Origin: a virus
Virus record (IMG/VR): IMGVR_UViG_3300046011_001509
Span: 1 to 58,499 of that record
Direction: 5' to 3' (one strand)
DNA: 58,499 nt
Under the pieces are notes generated by a model. It saw only the letters and a program-made list of their open reading frames with translations. It did no database searches and was not told the origin of the DNA. Position numbers and translations under genes: made by a program. Position 1 is the stretch's first letter. Every line of letters begins with the position of its first letter. Positions 57,518 to 58,499 of the stretch are shown here, piece by piece.

Positions 57518-58396
57518 ATGCCGATCAAAGTGTTTTATGACCCCCGTCAGTCCTGCGAATCGGCAAACAGCTACAGCCCATCAGCCGCCAAGCCTGCGAA
57601 GGTTGTGGCTGATTGGTTGAGCGATGAGCGCATTGCTCCACACATCCAAATTGAGACGTTCAACAAGGCCACGGATGATGTCCTGTGTGAAGCGCATGAC
57701 CCGGCGTACATCGCAGGCATCTTGGACGGTTCAATCGACAACGGCTTTGGAAACAATAGCCCAGAGATCGCAGAGTCCCTGCGCTACACCGTAGGCTCTA
57801 TGCTGGCTGCTGCGAAGTACGTCTTGAACAAAGACCTCTTCAATGAAGAGCGCGTTGCTGTGTCTCCGACATCTGGTTTCCATCATGCGGGTCACTCGTT
57901 TGGTGGTGGCTATTGCACGTTGAATGGCTTGGTCATCACGGCGAAACGGCTAAAGACGTTGGGGCTTGTGAACCGTGTGTTAATCCTAGACCTTGACCAA
58001 CACTACGGCAACGGTACACAAGACATCATCGACACGCTGGGGCTTGATTGGATCACCCACATCACGGCAGGCAAGTCGTATGACACGGCAAGAGATGCGC
58101 TATCACATTGCTGGCTTGCGAAGGAGTATGCACCTACCGGACGTAATCCGCATGACCTTTTACTGTATCAGGCTGGTGCTGACATTCATGTGGACGACCC
58201 GCTTGGTGGGCGTATGACGACTCAGCAAATGCAAGAGCGTGACAAAGCCGTGTTCCTTTGTGCATCAGGATATGGGTTGCCATGCGTGTGGAATCTTGCT
58301 GGCGGCTACAAGCGTGATGCACAAGGGACGATTGAGCCAGTGCTTGCACTGCACCGCCAGACCATGCTGGAGTGCATCAAGCAGTATCCGGGGTAA
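57518..58396 (+). CDS. Histone-deacetylase-family (HDAC-like) amidohydrolase
   Basis: 292 residues, HDAC/acetoin-utilisation/acetylpolyamine-amidohydrolase fold. Catalytic residues are all visible: the His pair H122-H123 in SGFHHAGHSFGGGYCTLNG, zinc ligands D160 and H162 in LDLDQHYGNGTQ, third zinc ligand D222 in QAGADIHVDDPLGG, and the catalytic Tyr Y264 in NLAGGYKRD. The family removes acetyl groups from lysine side chains or small acetylated amines. The AAGGAG box precedes the start. It is the last gene of the rightward operon, and its last 25 bases are repeated at the left end of the window. Substrate unknown; the phage also has a GNAT acetyltransferase. Confidence 0.9.
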   Translation: MPIKVFYDPRQSCESANSYSPSAAKPAKVVADWLSDERIAPHIQIETFNKATDDVLCEAHDPAYIAGILDGSIDNGFGNNSPEIAESLRYTVGSMLAAAKYVLNKDLFNEERVAVSPTSGFHHAGHSFGGGYCTLNGLVITAKRLKTLGLVNRVLILDLDQHYGNGTQDIIDTLGLDWITHITAGKSYDTARDALSHCWLAKEYAPTGRNPHDLLLYQAGADIHVDDPLGGRMTTQQMQERDKAVFLCASGYGLPCVWNLAGGYKRDAQGTIEPVLALHRQTMLECIKQYPG

Positions 58397-58497
58397 GGAT
58401 ACACAAATGTGGTATATGCCAGTCGAGATAAGGTGACTAACATTGCCCCTTCAAGAAAATAGGATAAAAATGAAAACAGGAATCTCGTGGGGGGGGG
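58372..58497. repeat. Right copy of the terminal direct repeat
   Basis: Identical to bases 1-126. It starts within the deacetylase codons, and the G-tract near its end has 9 G instead of 10. Confidence 0.9.
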
Positions 58498-58499
58498 AT

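Overview
The window reads as one essentially complete genome of a temperate, podovirus-like dsDNA phage, about 58.4 kb, assembled as a circle. The first 126 bases recur at the right end (58372..58497), so the two ends join and the stop codon of the last gene reappears at 23-25. Lysogeny is supported by an integrase/excisionase pair, a divergent repressor/cro switch, and a 3' tRNA-Cys fragment 0.24 kb downstream of the integrase that looks like attP. No sequence search was possible. The tRNA-Cys fragment and the overall gene complement fit a proteobacterial host, perhaps betaproteobacterial, but that is inference.

Layout. (1) 0.1-12.4 kb, rightward early genes. The switch (repressor 363..845, cro 916..1134) is followed by a PD-(D/E)XK nuclease, a nucleotidyltransferase and a lambda nin-like block (NinB, RusA, YbcO-like nuclease, zinc-finger protein). 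A second promoter starts RecT, a YqaJ exonuclease, MazG and SSB. Then come many very small genes overlapping by ATGA/GTGA, and finally excisionase and integrase. (2) 12.4-12.9 kb: attP, a small lipoprotein gene and a perfect 24-bp palindrome. (3) 50.9-12.8 kb, one leftward late block. Reading from the right it holds terminase small and large subunits, accessory structural and repeat-rich proteins, portal, scaffold, an N4-gp56-type capsid protein, P22 gp4/gp10-like tail proteins, fibre-like and glycine-rich proteins, a lysis cassette, ejection-type proteins, and a 3326-residue polyvalent protein. (4) 51.2-58.4 kb, rightward: a candidate structured small RNA, lambda O/P-like replication genes, a cluster of small conserved proteins, a DUF932 protein and a histone-deacetylase-family enzyme.

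How the parts may work together. Two exactly symmetric back-to-back promoters, both apparently producing leaderless mRNAs, control the lysis/lysogeny choice. The phage has a replication initiator and loader but no recognisable helicase, primase or polymerase, so it should borrow the host replisome and add its own annealing, exonuclease and SSB functions. Late transcription probably starts near 51.21 kb and meets an intrinsic terminator just before the first late gene, which suggests antitermination. Further intrinsic terminators subdivide the late block around the portal, scaffold and capsid genes.

Most notable observations: (a) the giant late protein carries a clear type IB topoisomerase core plus two zinc-protease-like motifs and a possible ADP-ribosyltransferase fold; (b) a catalytically intact HDAC-family deacetylase ends the right operon of a phage that also encodes a GNAT acetyltransferase; (c) a G-tract read as 10 G at one end and 9 G at the other sits inside the first codons of a gene; (d) a roughly 110-nt RNA with its own promoter and terminator can form a pseudoknot.
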